From: Nocardia bhagyanarayanae
GTDB taxonomy: Bacteria > Actinomycetota > Actinomycetes > Mycobacteriales > Mycobacteriaceae
Reading direction: 5' to 3'
DNA: 64,000 nucleotides
Assembly: GCF_006716565.1 (NCBI RefSeq)
Contig: NZ_VFPG01000001.1
Location: 868,001-932,000, forward strand
Shown here: positions 36,645-45,448 of the stretch, one piece after another
How positions within the stretch are numbered: position 1 is the first letter of the stretch
How the letters are laid out: each line of letters starts with the position of its first letter
Made by a program: the position numbers and the translations under genes
The notes under the pieces: generated by a model
What the model saw: only the letters and a program-made list of their open reading frames with translations
What the model was told of the DNA's origin: nothing
The model's database searches: none

Positions 36645-38813
36645 TCAGCTGTCCGCGTCGCGCGGCAGTCCGAGAATCCGCTCACCCGCCACGGTGAGCA
36701 GGATCTGCTCGGTGCCTCCCGCGATGGAAAGACAGCGGGTGAGCAGGAATTCGGTCACCTCGTCCGAATCCTGCGCACCGTTCGGTCCCGCCGCCTCGAC
36801 GGCGAATTCCGCGACCGCCTGGCGGTGCCGCACGCCGACCAGCTTGCGCACGCTGCTCTGCGCGGCGGGGTCGGCGCCCGCCAGCATCGCGACCGCGGCC
36901 CGCTGTTCGAGCAGCAGCCCGGCGATGGCCTCGGCGACGAAGCCGCCGAGCCGGTCGTTGCGCAGCTCCGCACCTGGGCCGGTGGCGGGCAGCTTGGCGA
37001 TCAGCTCCTCGAGCACCGGCCCTATTCCATTGCCGCCCATGGCAACTCGTTCGGTGGACAGCGTGGAGCGGGCGATCTTCCAGCCGTTGTTCAGCGCGCC
37101 GACCAGACAGTCGTCGGGGACGAAGACGTCGTCGAGGAACACCTCGCTGAACCGCGCCTCGCCGGTGATCTGCACCAGCGGGCGGACCTCCAGGCCCTTG
37201 CTGCGCATGTCGACGAGGAAGTAGGAGATGCCGCGGTGCTTGGGCGCGTCGGCGTCGGTGCGCGCCAGGCAGATGCCCCAGTTCGCCTTGTCGCCCAGCG
37301 AAGTCCAGACCTTCTGGCCGTTGAGCACCCAGCCGCCCTCGACCCGTTTCGCGGTGGTGCGCAACGCGGCGAGATCGGAACCCGCGCCGGGCTCGCTGAA
37401 CAGCTGGCACCACACCACCTCGCCGCGCAGTGTCGGCCAGGCGAACCGGTCGATCTGCTCGGGGGTGCCGTGCTGCAACAGGGTCGGGATCGCCCACCCG
37501 CCGATAGCAAGGTCGGGTGCGGTCACGCCCGCGCGGCGCAACTCCTCGGAGATCACCAGCCCGGTCATGGGGTCGGCGCCGCGGCCATAGGGCGCGGGCC
37601 AGTGCGGCATCGCCAAGCCCGCGTCCACCAGGGCGTCGCGCTGCCGGTCCGCGGGCAGGGCGGCGATCGCGGCCACCTCGGCGGCCAGGTCGTTGCCTGC
37701 CGCGCCGTCCACGTCGACGCCCTCGGCGGCGAAGACCCGGTCGGCGCCGGTGGTCCGGCGCATTCCGTCGCGAGTCAGTTCGGTGACCCTGGCCCGCCAG
37801 CGCGCCGAGCCGCCGAGCAGCTGGCGCAGCGCCGTCGCCCGGCGCAGGTAGAAGTGGGCGTCGTGCTCCCAGGTGAAGCCGATGCCGCCGAGCACCTGGA
37901 TGCAGTCCTTGGCGGTCTCGACCGCGGCGTCCAGCGAGATGGCCGCGGCGATGGCGGCCGCGATCGGCAGCTCGGCGCCGCCCTCGTCGACGGCGGCGGC
38001 GGCGTCCAGCGCGACCGAGCGGATCAGCTCCGTGCGGCACAGCATCCACGCGCAGATGTGCTTGACCGCCTGGAAGGAACCGATCTTGCGGCCGAATTGC
38101 TCACGCACCTTGGCGTATTCGACCGCGGTCTCCAGACACCAGCCCGCGAGACCGGCGAGCTCGGCGGCCACGAGCGCCACGAGCAGGTCTTCGACGCGGT
38201 GCGCCGCGGTGAACACCCGCTCGGCCGGCACCGCGACATCGGTGCAGTGCACACGGGCCAGCGGGGTGCTCGGGTCGGCCGAGGTCAGCTCCTCGACGCG
38301 CAGACCCGCGGCGTCCGGCGGAACAAGGCACCAGCGCTGTCCGTCCGGGGTGGTCACGGGAAGTAGCACGGCGGTGCCGGAAGCGGCCCCGAGCACGAGG
38401 TCCCAGACACCGGTGAGCAACACGTCCGCGTCGGCGGCGGGTACGCTCACACCCGTCTCGGATGAAACATCCGGACCGACAACGACGTCGAGCGCGACAC
38501 CGCACGGGAGGTCATCGGCAAGAGCGCCCGCGGTGACCAGGTTGGCGAGGGCGGTGCTGAGCACCGGGCCGCCCACCAGATCGTGCGCCGCCTGCTCCAG
38601 CAGGACGGCGAGATCGGCGACCGACCCGCCGTCGCCACCCGCCTCCTCGGCCACCGCGACACGGAAGATCCCGAGTTCGGCCAGCGCGGGCCAGTACGCG
38701 TGCCAGAAGCCGACCGGCTCGGCTCGCATTGTTGCAATCGGCCGGACCGATCCTGCCCAACCCCGCATCGACTCCTGAACGGCTTTATGCTCGTCAGTGG
38801 TGGCGATGGTCAC
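36645..38813 (-). CDS. fadE34: Two-domain acyl-CoA dehydrogenase FadE34 (ChsE3)
   Basis: A 722-aa protein made of two tandem acyl-CoA dehydrogenase modules: residues about 1-350 (ending QVLGGIGFTWEHDAHFYLRR) and about 365-722 (FSEPGAGSDLAALRTTA, NGQKVWTSLGDKANWG, and LSIAGGTEQILLTVAGERILGL with the catalytic-base region). This is the FadE34 architecture (about 711 aa in M. tuberculosis), an intramolecular version of the ChsE1/E2 pair used on a longer steroid side chain. GTG 38813 faces kstR across the operator, as Rv3573c faces Rv3574. Confidence 0.93.
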   Translation of the reverse strand: MTIATTDEHKAVQESMRGWAGSVRPIATMRAEPVGFWHAYWPALAELGIFRVAVAEEAGGDGGSVADLAVLLEQAAHDLVGGPVLSTALANLVTAGALADDLPCGVALDVVVGPDVSSETGVSVPAADADVLLTGVWDLVLGAASGTAVLLPVTTPDGQRWCLVPPDAAGLRVEELTSADPSTPLARVHCTDVAVPAERVFTAAHRVEDLLVALVAAELAGLAGWCLETAVEYAKVREQFGRKIGSFQAVKHICAWMLCRTELIRSVALDAAAAVDEGGAELPIAAAIAAAISLDAAVETAKDCIQVLGGIGFTWEHDAHFYLRRATALRQLLGGSARWRARVTELTRDGMRRTTGADRVFAAEGVDVDGAAGNDLAAEVAAIAALPADRQRDALVDAGLAMPHWPAPYGRGADPMTGLVISEELRRAGVTAPDLAIGGWAIPTLLQHGTPEQIDRFAWPTLRGEVVWCQLFSEPGAGSDLAALRTTAKRVEGGWVLNGQKVWTSLGDKANWGICLARTDADAPKHRGISYFLVDMRSKGLEVRPLVQITGEARFSEVFLDDVFVPDDCLVGALNNGWKIARSTLSTERVAMGGNGIGPVLEELIAKLPATGPGAELRNDRLGGFVAEAIAGLLLEQRAAVAMLAGADPAAQSSVRKLVGVRHRQAVAEFAVEAAGPNGAQDSDEVTEFLLTRCLSIAGGTEQILLTVAGERILGLPRDADS

Positions 38814-38848
38814 ACTCCAACCCGCCTTTCCGGCGTGACTCCCACACC

Positions 38849-38862
38849 TAGAACATGTTCTA
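38849..38862. promoter_or_regulatory. KstR operator between fadE34 and kstR
   Basis: TAGAACATGTTCTA is a perfect palindrome and a full match to TnnAACnnGTTnnA. It is 36 bp from the fadE34 start and 98 bp from the kstR start. A TAATAT -10-like hexamer for kstR starts inside its right edge (38861-38866). It should control the whole fadE34-to-ltp2 run and autoregulate kstR. Confidence 0.9.
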
Positions 38863-38960
38863 ATATCCTGGCCGGGCGGAAGTCAAGAGACGGCCAATCC
38901 GCATCGGTGAGCACCGCGCGCCAGGCCGCCGTACGACGTTCGAGGAAAGGACCCTTTTCG

Positions 38961-39611
38961 ATGGCCAGCCCCTCCCGATCGCAGCCCGCCGACACGAGCG
39001 CTGCCCGCCCAGCGACCGTGACAACGCTCAGCGAGGACGATCTGAGCTCGGCCGCGCAGCGCGAGCGGCGCAAGCGCATCCTGGACGCGACGCTGGCGCT
39101 CGCCTCCAAGGGCGGATACGACGCGGTGCAGATGCGCGCCGTCGCGGAGCGCGCGGACGTGGCCGTCGGCACTCTCTACCGGTACTTCCCGTCCAAGGTG
39201 CACCTGCTGGTCTCGGCGCTGGCCAGGGAATTCGAGCAGATCGAAGGCAAACGCAAGCCGCTTGCCGGTACGACGCCGCGCGAGCGCATGCACCTGCTGC
39301 TCACCCAGATCACCAGGATGATGCAGCGCGACCCGCTGCTCACCGAGGCCATGACGCGCGCGTTCATGTTCGCCGACGCCTCGGCCGCCGCCGAGGTGGA
39401 CCGAGTCGGCAAGGTGATGGACCGGGTTTTCGCCCGCGCCATGAACGACGGAGAACCGACCGAACGGCAACTCGCCATTGCCCGCGTCATCAGCGACGTG
39501 TGGCTTTCCAATCTGGTGGCGTGGCTCACTCGACGGGCTTCCGCGACGGATGTCACAGATCGTCTCGAACTGACTGTGGATCTCCTGCTCGGAGATCAAG
39601 CGGCGAAATAG
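38961..39611 (+). CDS. kstR: Cholesterol-catabolism repressor KstR (TetR family)
   Basis: A 216-aa TetR-family repressor. The helix-turn-helix region AQRERRKRILDATLALASKG and QMRAVAERADVAVGTLYRYFPSK (split) is the most conserved KstR segment, and the C-terminal RVISDVWLSNLVAWLTRRAS is a characteristic KstR signature. KstR represses steroid genes and is released by a side-chain CoA thioester early in cholesterol breakdown. ATG 38961 has AGGAAAGG upstream. The N-terminus is about 20 residues longer than in M. tuberculosis KstR, low-complexity and Ser/Ala-rich. A strong terminator follows. Confidence 0.95.
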   Translation: MASPSRSQPADTSAARPATVTTLSEDDLSSAAQRERRKRILDATLALASKGGYDAVQMRAVAERADVAVGTLYRYFPSKVHLLVSALAREFEQIEGKRKPLAGTTPRERMHLLLTQITRMMQRDPLLTEAMTRAFMFADASAAAEVDRVGKVMDRVFARAMNDGEPTERQLAIARVISDVWLSNLVAWLTRRASATDVTDRLELTVDLLLGDQAAK

Positions 39612-40003
39612 CCGGAGGCGATTACCGCGCCAACTGATTCGGATCGGCGAGCCCGGTCGACGGGCACACCGCCCGCGACCGGGCTACCGTGGTGTTATGC
39701 CGCGCTTGCCACTGCACGCGGAGCAGACCGCGAACCGCCCTGTCCGCCAAAGCGACTCGCATCCGGCTTGCCCGCCGGAGCGAATCGGTACTGGCGTGCC
39801 GATTCTCGCGATCGCCGCGCGACCCGACTTCGCTCGCGTCCGCGGAAAGTTACTTGCTGGTTACCTGTGCGTTAACTGGGCAAATCCCGATAACCGGGTT
39901 GCAATCGTGCGCACGCATACCGGCGCGCTGCGGTGCGATGAATTCAACACAGTATTGTTTTGCCCGCCCCTGAAACAACTCCTCCGATCACTAGGTTGGA
40001 TGC
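39612..40003. other. 392-bp intergenic region without a supported gene
   Basis: The region holds the kstR terminator (39650-39685) and then about 318 bp of lower-GC sequence before the OtsB-GH15 gene. Reading frames here (for example from ATG 39697) overlap that gene in another frame and have no recognisable motif, so I do not call them. The lower GC and the run GTTACCTGTGCGTTAACTGG suggest a promoter region, but I cannot place it. Confidence 0.6.
39650..39685 (+). terminator. kstR terminator hairpin
   Basis: AGCCCGGTCG-A-CGGGC pairs with GCCCG-CGACCGGGCT across a 5-nt loop, leaving one bulged A in a 15-bp stem. It starts 38 bp after the kstR stop. Confidence 0.75.
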
Positions 40004-42574
40004 GTGAGCGCACAGGATCTGCCACAGGAACTTCGACGAGCTTTGTCGACGGTCGCGCGCGAGCCGAGACTCTTGGTCGCGTCGGACTACGACGGGACTT
40101 TGGCCCCGATCGTCTCCGACCCGGCTAAGGCGTATCCGCACCGAGAATCGGTGAGCGCGCTACGCGCCCTCGCCGGTCTCACCGGAACCACGGCGGCCGT
40201 CATCTCCGGCCGCGCGCTGCGCGACCTCGCGGCACTCTCCCGGCTTCCGGTCGAGGTGCAACTGATCGGTAGCCACGGCTCGGAGTTCGACGTCGGCTTC
40301 GTGCACGCGATCGACAACGACGCCAAGCAGCTACTGCAAGAAGTACAGACCGCGCTGACGCACATCGCCGCGGGCAATCCCGGCGTGGCCGTCGAGATCA
40401 AACCGGCGAGCGTCGCCCTGCACGTGCGTAACGCCAGCCCCGAGATCGGGCGACGGGCGCTGACCTCGGTGCGCCAGGGGCCCGCCTGCTGGGTCGGCGT
40501 TCAGGTCACCGAGGGCAAGGCCGTCATCGAGCTGGCCGTCGTGGCGACCGACAAGGGCACCGCGCTGGACACCATCCGTCATCAGGAGGGCGCGACGGCG
40601 GCGGTGTTCTTCGGCGACGACGTCACCGACGAGAAGGCCTTCCGCGTGCTCTCCGGCCCGGATGTCGGCATCAAGGTCGGCGAGGGCGACAGCCTGGCCA
40701 AGTACCGGGTGGACACCACCGAACAGGTCGCCTGCGCGCTGGCCTTCCTGCTGGAGGAGCGGCGCACCTGGCTGGCGGGCGCGAGCGCGCCGCGCATCGA
40801 GCGACTGACCATGCTGGCCAGCCCGCGCTCGGTGGCGCTGCTCACCCCCGACGCCACGGTCACCTGGTTCTGCCACCCGGAGCCGGATTCGGCTGCGGTG
40901 TTCGCGCACCTGCTCGGCGGGCCGCAGGCAGGCCACTTCACGATCGCGCCGGAGCGGCCGGGGCTGCCGCTCTCGCAGCGCTACGTGGACGGCACCATGA
41001 CCGTCGAGACCCGTTGGGCCAGTTTGCAAGTCGTCGACTACCTGCCGCACGACGTGGCGCCCAACCGTACCGATCTGACCCGGGTGATCACCGGTATCGC
41101 CAAGGCGGTCGTCACGTTCGCGCCGCGACCGGAGTTCGGCCAGGTGCCGGTGACGCTCGAATCCGAGCCGTCGGGTCTGCGGGTGCTCGGCACGAACGAC
41201 CCGATGGTGCTGCGCTCCCCCGGTGTCCGCTGGACGATCGAGAGCGACGGCACGCACGATGTGGCGCGCGCGGTGGTTGATCCGTCGACCGGTCCGATCG
41301 TGCTGGAACTTCGCTGCGGCACACAGGATCTCGCGCCCGCCATGACCGGCGAGCCGGAGCGCCGCAGGGAGGCGCAGCGGTACTGGTCGGAGTGGTCGAG
41401 CGCGCTGGAGCTGCCGCCGCTGAAGCCCGACCTGATGAAGCGCTCGGCGCTGACCCTGCGCGGGCTCGTGCACGCGCCGTCCGGCTCGATCCTCGCCGCG
41501 GCGACCACCTCGCTGCCCGAGGACATCGGCGGCGTGCGCAACTGGGACTACCGCTACTGCTGGCTGCGCGACGCGGCGCTCACCGCGCAGGCGCTGGTCA
41601 ACCTGGGTTCGCTCACCGAGGCCGACGAGTTCCTCGGCTGGGTGCATCGGGTGCTGGAGACCCTGCCCGGTCCGGAGCGGCTGCACCCGCTGTACACGAT
41701 CTACGGCGAGACGCTGCCGCCCGAGGCCGTCATCGACCAGCTGCCCGGCTACGCCGGTTCGCGGCCGGTGCGCGTCGGCAACGCGGCGAACATGCAGGTT
41801 CAGCTGGACGTCTTCGGCCCGATCGTCGACCTGATCGCGACGCTCGCGCACGCACGCGAGCGCAAGGGCGTCACCGATCCGGCCCGTGCGCTGCCGGACG
41901 CCGACTGGGAGCTGGTGCACGCCATGGTCTCCGCGGTGCAGCGGCGCTGGACCGAACCGGACCACGGCATCTGGGAGATCCGCGGCAACCCGCGCCACCA
42001 CGTGTACTCGAAGGTGATGGGCTGGCTGACCGTCGACCGGGCGCTGACGCTGGCGCAGAAGTTCGACCGTGAGATCGACCCGGAATGGCTCGAACTGCGC
42101 GAGACCATCGCCGAGGAGGTCAAGACCAAGGGCTGGAACGACGAGGTCCAGTCCTTCACGGCGGCCTACGACGGCACCGACCTGGACGCGGCCACCCTGC
42201 ACATCGGCCTGAGCGGACTGATCGACCCCTCCGACCCGCGCTTCGCCGCGACGGTGGTGGCCACCGAGGCCGAGCTGCGCAGCGGTTCGACCGTGTACCG
42301 GTACCACCACGACGACGGCCTGCCCGGCGGCGAGGGCGGGTTCCACCTGTGCGCGGCCTGGCTGGTCGAGGCGTACCTGCTGATCGGCAAGCGTTCGGAC
42401 GCCGAGGCGCTGTTCGCTCAGCTGGTGGACGTCGCCGGGCCGACCGGTCTGCTCAGCGAGGAATACGACCCGGTGGCCGAGCGGTCGCTTGGCAACCACC
42501 CGCAGGCCTACAGCCACCTCGGTCTGCTGCGCTGCGCGCAGCTGCTGAGCCAGCCCGTGGAGGTGCTCGTCTGA
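40004..42574 (+). CDS. Trehalose-6-phosphate phosphatase / GH15 glucanotransferase-type fusion
   Basis: An 856-aa two-enzyme protein. Residues about 1-255 are an OtsB-like HAD phosphatase with intact DYDGTLAPI (D28 and D30) and GDDVTDEKAF. Residues about 265-856 are a GH15 domain like bacterial trehalases: NWDYRYCWLRDAALTAQAL, a GIWEIRG motif with the likely general acid and a SEEYDP motif with the likely base. Both active sites look complete. The pair could hydrolyse trehalose-6-phosphate to trehalose and then to glucose. It starts at GTG 40004. Fusions of this type occur in Nocardia and Rhodococcus relatives; the exact GH15 substrate is inferred. Confidence 0.88.
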   Translation: MSAQDLPQELRRALSTVAREPRLLVASDYDGTLAPIVSDPAKAYPHRESVSALRALAGLTGTTAAVISGRALRDLAALSRLPVEVQLIGSHGSEFDVGFVHAIDNDAKQLLQEVQTALTHIAAGNPGVAVEIKPASVALHVRNASPEIGRRALTSVRQGPACWVGVQVTEGKAVIELAVVATDKGTALDTIRHQEGATAAVFFGDDVTDEKAFRVLSGPDVGIKVGEGDSLAKYRVDTTEQVACALAFLLEERRTWLAGASAPRIERLTMLASPRSVALLTPDATVTWFCHPEPDSAAVFAHLLGGPQAGHFTIAPERPGLPLSQRYVDGTMTVETRWASLQVVDYLPHDVAPNRTDLTRVITGIAKAVVTFAPRPEFGQVPVTLESEPSGLRVLGTNDPMVLRSPGVRWTIESDGTHDVARAVVDPSTGPIVLELRCGTQDLAPAMTGEPERRREAQRYWSEWSSALELPPLKPDLMKRSALTLRGLVHAPSGSILAAATTSLPEDIGGVRNWDYRYCWLRDAALTAQALVNLGSLTEADEFLGWVHRVLETLPGPERLHPLYTIYGETLPPEAVIDQLPGYAGSRPVRVGNAANMQVQLDVFGPIVDLIATLAHARERKGVTDPARALPDADWELVHAMVSAVQRRWTEPDHGIWEIRGNPRHHVYSKVMGWLTVDRALTLAQKFDREIDPEWLELRETIAEEVKTKGWNDEVQSFTAAYDGTDLDAATLHIGLSGLIDPSDPRFAATVVATEAELRSGSTVYRYHHDDGLPGGEGGFHLCAAWLVEAYLLIGKRSDAEALFAQLVDVAGPTGLLSEEYDPVAERSLGNHPQAYSHLGLLRCAQLLSQPVEVLV

Positions 42575-42595
42575 GCGGTCGCTGACCGGCCTTCG

Positions 42596-42625
42596 AGGCC
42601 CGCGGACCGAGCGGTTCGCGGGCCT
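42596..42625 (+). terminator. Terminator of the OtsB-GH15 gene
   Basis: AGGCCCGCG pairs perfectly with CGCGGGCCT across a 12-nt loop, 21 bp past the stop codon, followed by TCGCGTG rather than a U tract. Confidence 0.75.
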
Positions 42626-42702
42626 TCGCGTGTCCGGGCCGGATTCGGCAGCGGTGTGGCGGCGGCCGGGCGGTGGTCGAGTTGCGGGTTGCTGATAAAG
42701 TA

Positions 42703-42727
42703 AAACGGTAACGGTTTCCATTATGAT
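42703..42727 (+). promoter_or_regulatory. Metal-transporter promoter with candidate repressor palindrome
   Basis: A TATGAT -10 hexamer (42722-42727) is preceded by the imperfect palindrome AAACGGTAACGGTTT (42703-42717), which sits between the -35 and -10 positions. Placement and A/T-rich arms suggest a metalloregulator site such as Zur, but the match to known Zur boxes is only partial. Confidence 0.45.
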
Positions 42728-42730
42728 TTG

Positions 42731-42747
42731 GAGCACTCGCGGTGCTC
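42731..42747 (+). promoter_or_regulatory. 5' UTR hairpin upstream of the zinc-binding protein gene
   Basis: GAGCAC pairs with GTGCTC across a 5-nt loop, directly downstream of the -10 box and 27 bp before the GTG start. It would sit at the very 5' end of the mRNA and could be a stability or regulatory hairpin. Confidence 0.4.
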
Positions 42748-42774
42748 TGATCGCATTGCCAGGAGTTTTCCCGC

Positions 42775-43653
42775 GTGAGTAGTCGCATTGCCCTGAAGTT
42801 CGCCGGTGCCGCCGCGGGAATGGCTCTCCTGCTGACCGCCTGTGGCGGCGGCTCCGACACCTCGGACAAGCCCGAGGTGGTCGCCTCCACCAACGTGTGG
42901 GGCAATATCGCCGCCGCCGTCGCGGGATCGGACGCCACCGTGACCTCGATCATCACCGATCCGGCCGCCGACCCGCACTCGCACGAGACCTCCGCGGTGG
43001 AATCGGCGAAGATCAGCGACGCCGACCTGGTCGTCTACAACGGCGGCGGCTACGACGAGTTCATCGAGAAGGCCGTCTCCGGCAAGGACAAGCGCACGGT
43101 CGACGCCTTCGAGTCCCGGCCCGACAAGGCCGACGAGAACGAGCACGTCTGGTACGACGTGCGCACCGTCGGCGCGGTCGCCGACCAGATCGCCGCCGCG
43201 CTCGGCGAGATCGACTCGGCGCACGCCGCGGACTACACCGCCCGCGCCGCGACCTTCAAGACGCAGCTGGCCGGGATCACCTCGGCCACCGGCGCGATCG
43301 CCGCCGCGCACCCGAAAGCGCCCGTGCTGCAGACCGAACCGCTCGCGCACTACCTGCTGCGCGCCGCGGGCGCGGAAGACCGCACCCCGCACGAGTTCCA
43401 GGAAGCGATCGAGCAGGAGACCGATCCCGCGCCCGCGGCCGTCGCCGAGACCCGGGATCTGCTGACCGGCAAGCAGGTTCGCGCTCTCGTCTACAACGTG
43501 CAGACCCAGGACAAGATCACCCGAGACCTGCGCGGCCTCGCCGAAACCAACGGCGTCGCCGTCGTCGAGGTGACCGAAACCCTGCCCGAGGGAATGGATT
43601 ACATCCAGTGGCAGACCAAGAACACCGAAGCGCTCGCCAAGGCGCTGGGCTGA
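42775..43653 (+). CDS. Zinc-type ABC transporter substrate-binding lipoprotein (ZnuA-like)
   Basis: A 292-aa cluster A-I metal-binding lipoprotein. Signal peptide residues 1-22 end in the lipobox LTAC with lipidated Cys23. Metal ligands are suggested by DPAADPHSHE (about residue 62), HVWYDVRTV, TEPLAHYLL and the C-terminal Asp region. The Zn/Mn choice cannot be fixed from sequence, although the three-gene order substrate-ATPase-permease is that of ZnuACB. Starts at GTG 42775 behind AGGAG. Confidence 0.88.
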   Translation: MSSRIALKFAGAAAGMALLLTACGGGSDTSDKPEVVASTNVWGNIAAAVAGSDATVTSIITDPAADPHSHETSAVESAKISDADLVVYNGGGYDEFIEKAVSGKDKRTVDAFESRPDKADENEHVWYDVRTVGAVADQIAAALGEIDSAHAADYTARAATFKTQLAGITSATGAIAAAHPKAPVLQTEPLAHYLLRAAGAEDRTPHEFQEAIEQETDPAPAAVAETRDLLTGKQVRALVYNVQTQDKITRDLRGLAETNGVAVVEVTETLPEGMDYIQWQTKNTEALAKALG

Positions 43654-43673
43654 TCGAAGAGCAGTTGGTCGAG

Positions 43674-44582
43674 ATGGTCACGAGCGAGAGAGCCCCGCGC
43701 ACCGAACACATCGCACCGGTGCGGCGGCGCGCGGACACCGACGGCGCGGCCGCCGTTCGGCTCGACGACGCCCGGCTCTCGTTCGGCGACCGCACCCTCT
43801 GGCAGGGCCTCGACCTCGACGTGGCGCCCGGCGAGTTCATCGCCGTGCTCGGGCCCAACGGCTCCGGCAAGACCTCGCTGTTGAAGGTGCTGCTCGGCCA
43901 GCTCACGCTGGGGTCCGGGCGGGCGTTCGTCGCCGGTTCGCCCGCGCGCGCCGGCAATCCCGACATCGGCTATGTGCCGCAACAGAAGACGATCGACGCG
44001 GGCGTGCAGCTGCGTGGTGTCGACCTGGTCGGTCTCGGCGTGGACGGGCACCGGTGGGGCCTCGGGCTGCGCGGGCGGGCCGAACGCAACCGGAAGGTGG
44101 CCGCCGCTATCGCGGCCGTCGGCGCGGAGGAGTTCGCGCACGCGCCGCTGGAATCCATGTCCGGCGGCGAACAGCAGCGGCTGCGGGTGGCCCAAGCGCT
44201 GGTCGGCGATCCGAAGGTGCTGCTCTGCGACGAACCGCTGCTGAGCCTGGACCTGGCCAACCAGCGGCTGGTCGCCGAGCTGATCGACCGGCGCAGGCGC
44301 GACCACGACACCGCGGTCCTCTTCGTGACCCACGAGATCAATCCGATTCTGCCCCTGGTGGATCGGGTGCTGTACCTGGTGGACGGCAAGTTCCGGATCG
44401 GTGCGCCCGACGAGGTGATGACCTCCGAGGTGCTCTCCGAGCTGTACCAGACCGAGGTCGACGTGCTGCGCGTGCGCGGACGGCTGGTGGTGGTCGGCAC
44501 CGGTGACACCATGGACGCGCTCGGCGCGGCTGGGGCGCAGCACTGCCACGCCGAGCCGGACACGAGCGGAGTCCGCGCGTGA
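43674..44582 (+). CDS. Metal ABC transporter ATP-binding protein (ZnuC-like)
   Basis: A 302-aa ABC ATPase: Walker A GPNGSGKT (residues 60-67), Q-loop VPQQKTID, signature MSGGEQQRL and Walker B VLLCDEPLLSLD. An extra N-terminal segment of about 25 residues precedes the usual start, and the C-terminus has an added His-containing tail (QHCHAEP). ATG 43674 is used; translation is 20 bp after the lipoprotein stop. Its stop overlaps the permease GTG (GTGA). Confidence 0.88.
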   Translation: MVTSERAPRTEHIAPVRRRADTDGAAAVRLDDARLSFGDRTLWQGLDLDVAPGEFIAVLGPNGSGKTSLLKVLLGQLTLGSGRAFVAGSPARAGNPDIGYVPQQKTIDAGVQLRGVDLVGLGVDGHRWGLGLRGRAERNRKVAAAIAAVGAEEFAHAPLESMSGGEQQRLRVAQALVGDPKVLLCDEPLLSLDLANQRLVAELIDRRRRDHDTAVLFVTHEINPILPLVDRVLYLVDGKFRIGAPDEVMTSEVLSELYQTEVDVLRVRGRLVVVGTGDTMDALGAAGAQHCHAEPDTSGVRA

Positions 44583-45448
44583 ACGACAAGCTCGCCGACG
44601 TGTTCGCCAAGATGTTCGACCTGTCCACCACGGCCGATCTGCTCTCCTACGACTTCGTGCAGCAGGCGGTGCTCGCCGCCGCCCTGCTCGGTCTGCTCGC
44701 CGGGGCGATCGGGCCGCTGATCATCAGCAGGCAGATGTCGTTCGCGGTGCACGGCACCAGCGAACTCTCGCTGACCGGCGCGGCCGCCGCGCTGCTCGCC
44801 GGAATCGGTGTCGGGCTCGGGGCGATCATCGGGTCGGTGGTGGCCGCCGTGCTCTTCGGCGTGCTCGGAACCCGCGCGCGAGAACGCGATTCGGTGATCG
44901 CGGTGGTGCTCTCGTTCGGCCTCGGGCTCTCCGTGCTCTTCCTCTGGCTCGGGCCGGAGCGCGCCGGTTCCAAGTTCTCGCTGCTGACCGGCCAGGTGGT
45001 CAGCGTCGGCTACAGCGGACTCGCCCTGCTCATCACCTGCACCGTGTTGGTGCTCGCCGTGCTCGCGGTGATCTACCGGCCGCTGCTGTTCGCCAGCTCG
45101 GATCCTGAGGTCGCGGTCGCGCGCGGCGTTCCGGTGCGCGCACTCGCGGTGATCTTCGCCGTGCTGCTCGGCATCACGGCGGCGTTCGGTGTTCAGATCG
45201 TCGGCGCACTGCTGGTCCTCGCCCTGCTCATCACCCCGGCCGCGGCGGCGGCTCAGCTCACCGCCAACCCGGCCCGCGCCACGGTGCTGGCGATCGTCTT
45301 CGCCGAACTCGCGGCGGTGGGCGGGATCCTGCTGTCCCTGGCTCCCGGAGTACCGGTGTCCACCTTCGTCACGGCGATCTCCTTCGTGATCTATGTGGTG
45401 TGCCGGGTGGTCGGCAACCGGCGACGCCAACTGGCGCGCGTCCGCTGA
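44579..45448 (+). CDS. Metal ABC transporter permease (ZnuB-like)
   Basis: A 289-aa ABC-3 family permease with eight or so membrane segments. The conserved RQMSFAVHGTSELSLTGAAAA segment (split, about residue 45-65) and the later QIVGALLVLALLITPAAAA are typical of ZnuB/MntB. It starts at GTG 44579 within the ATPase stop codon. It completes a three-gene importer. Confidence 0.9.
   Translation: MNDKLADVFAKMFDLSTTADLLSYDFVQQAVLAAALLGLLAGAIGPLIISRQMSFAVHGTSELSLTGAAAALLAGIGVGLGAIIGSVVAAVLFGVLGTRARERDSVIAVVLSFGLGLSVLFLWLGPERAGSKFSLLTGQVVSVGYSGLALLITCTVLVLAVLAVIYRPLLFASSDPEVAVARGVPVRALAVIFAVLLGITAAFGVQIVGALLVLALLITPAAAAAQLTANPARATVLAIVFAELAAVGGILLSLAPGVPVSTFVTAISFVIYVVCRVVGNRRRQLARVR

Noticed and set aside
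39697..40128. A 143-codon plus-strand frame between kstR and the OtsB-GH15 gene
   Set aside because: It overlaps the well-supported fusion gene by 125 bp in another frame, has no recognisable motif and no ribosome site.
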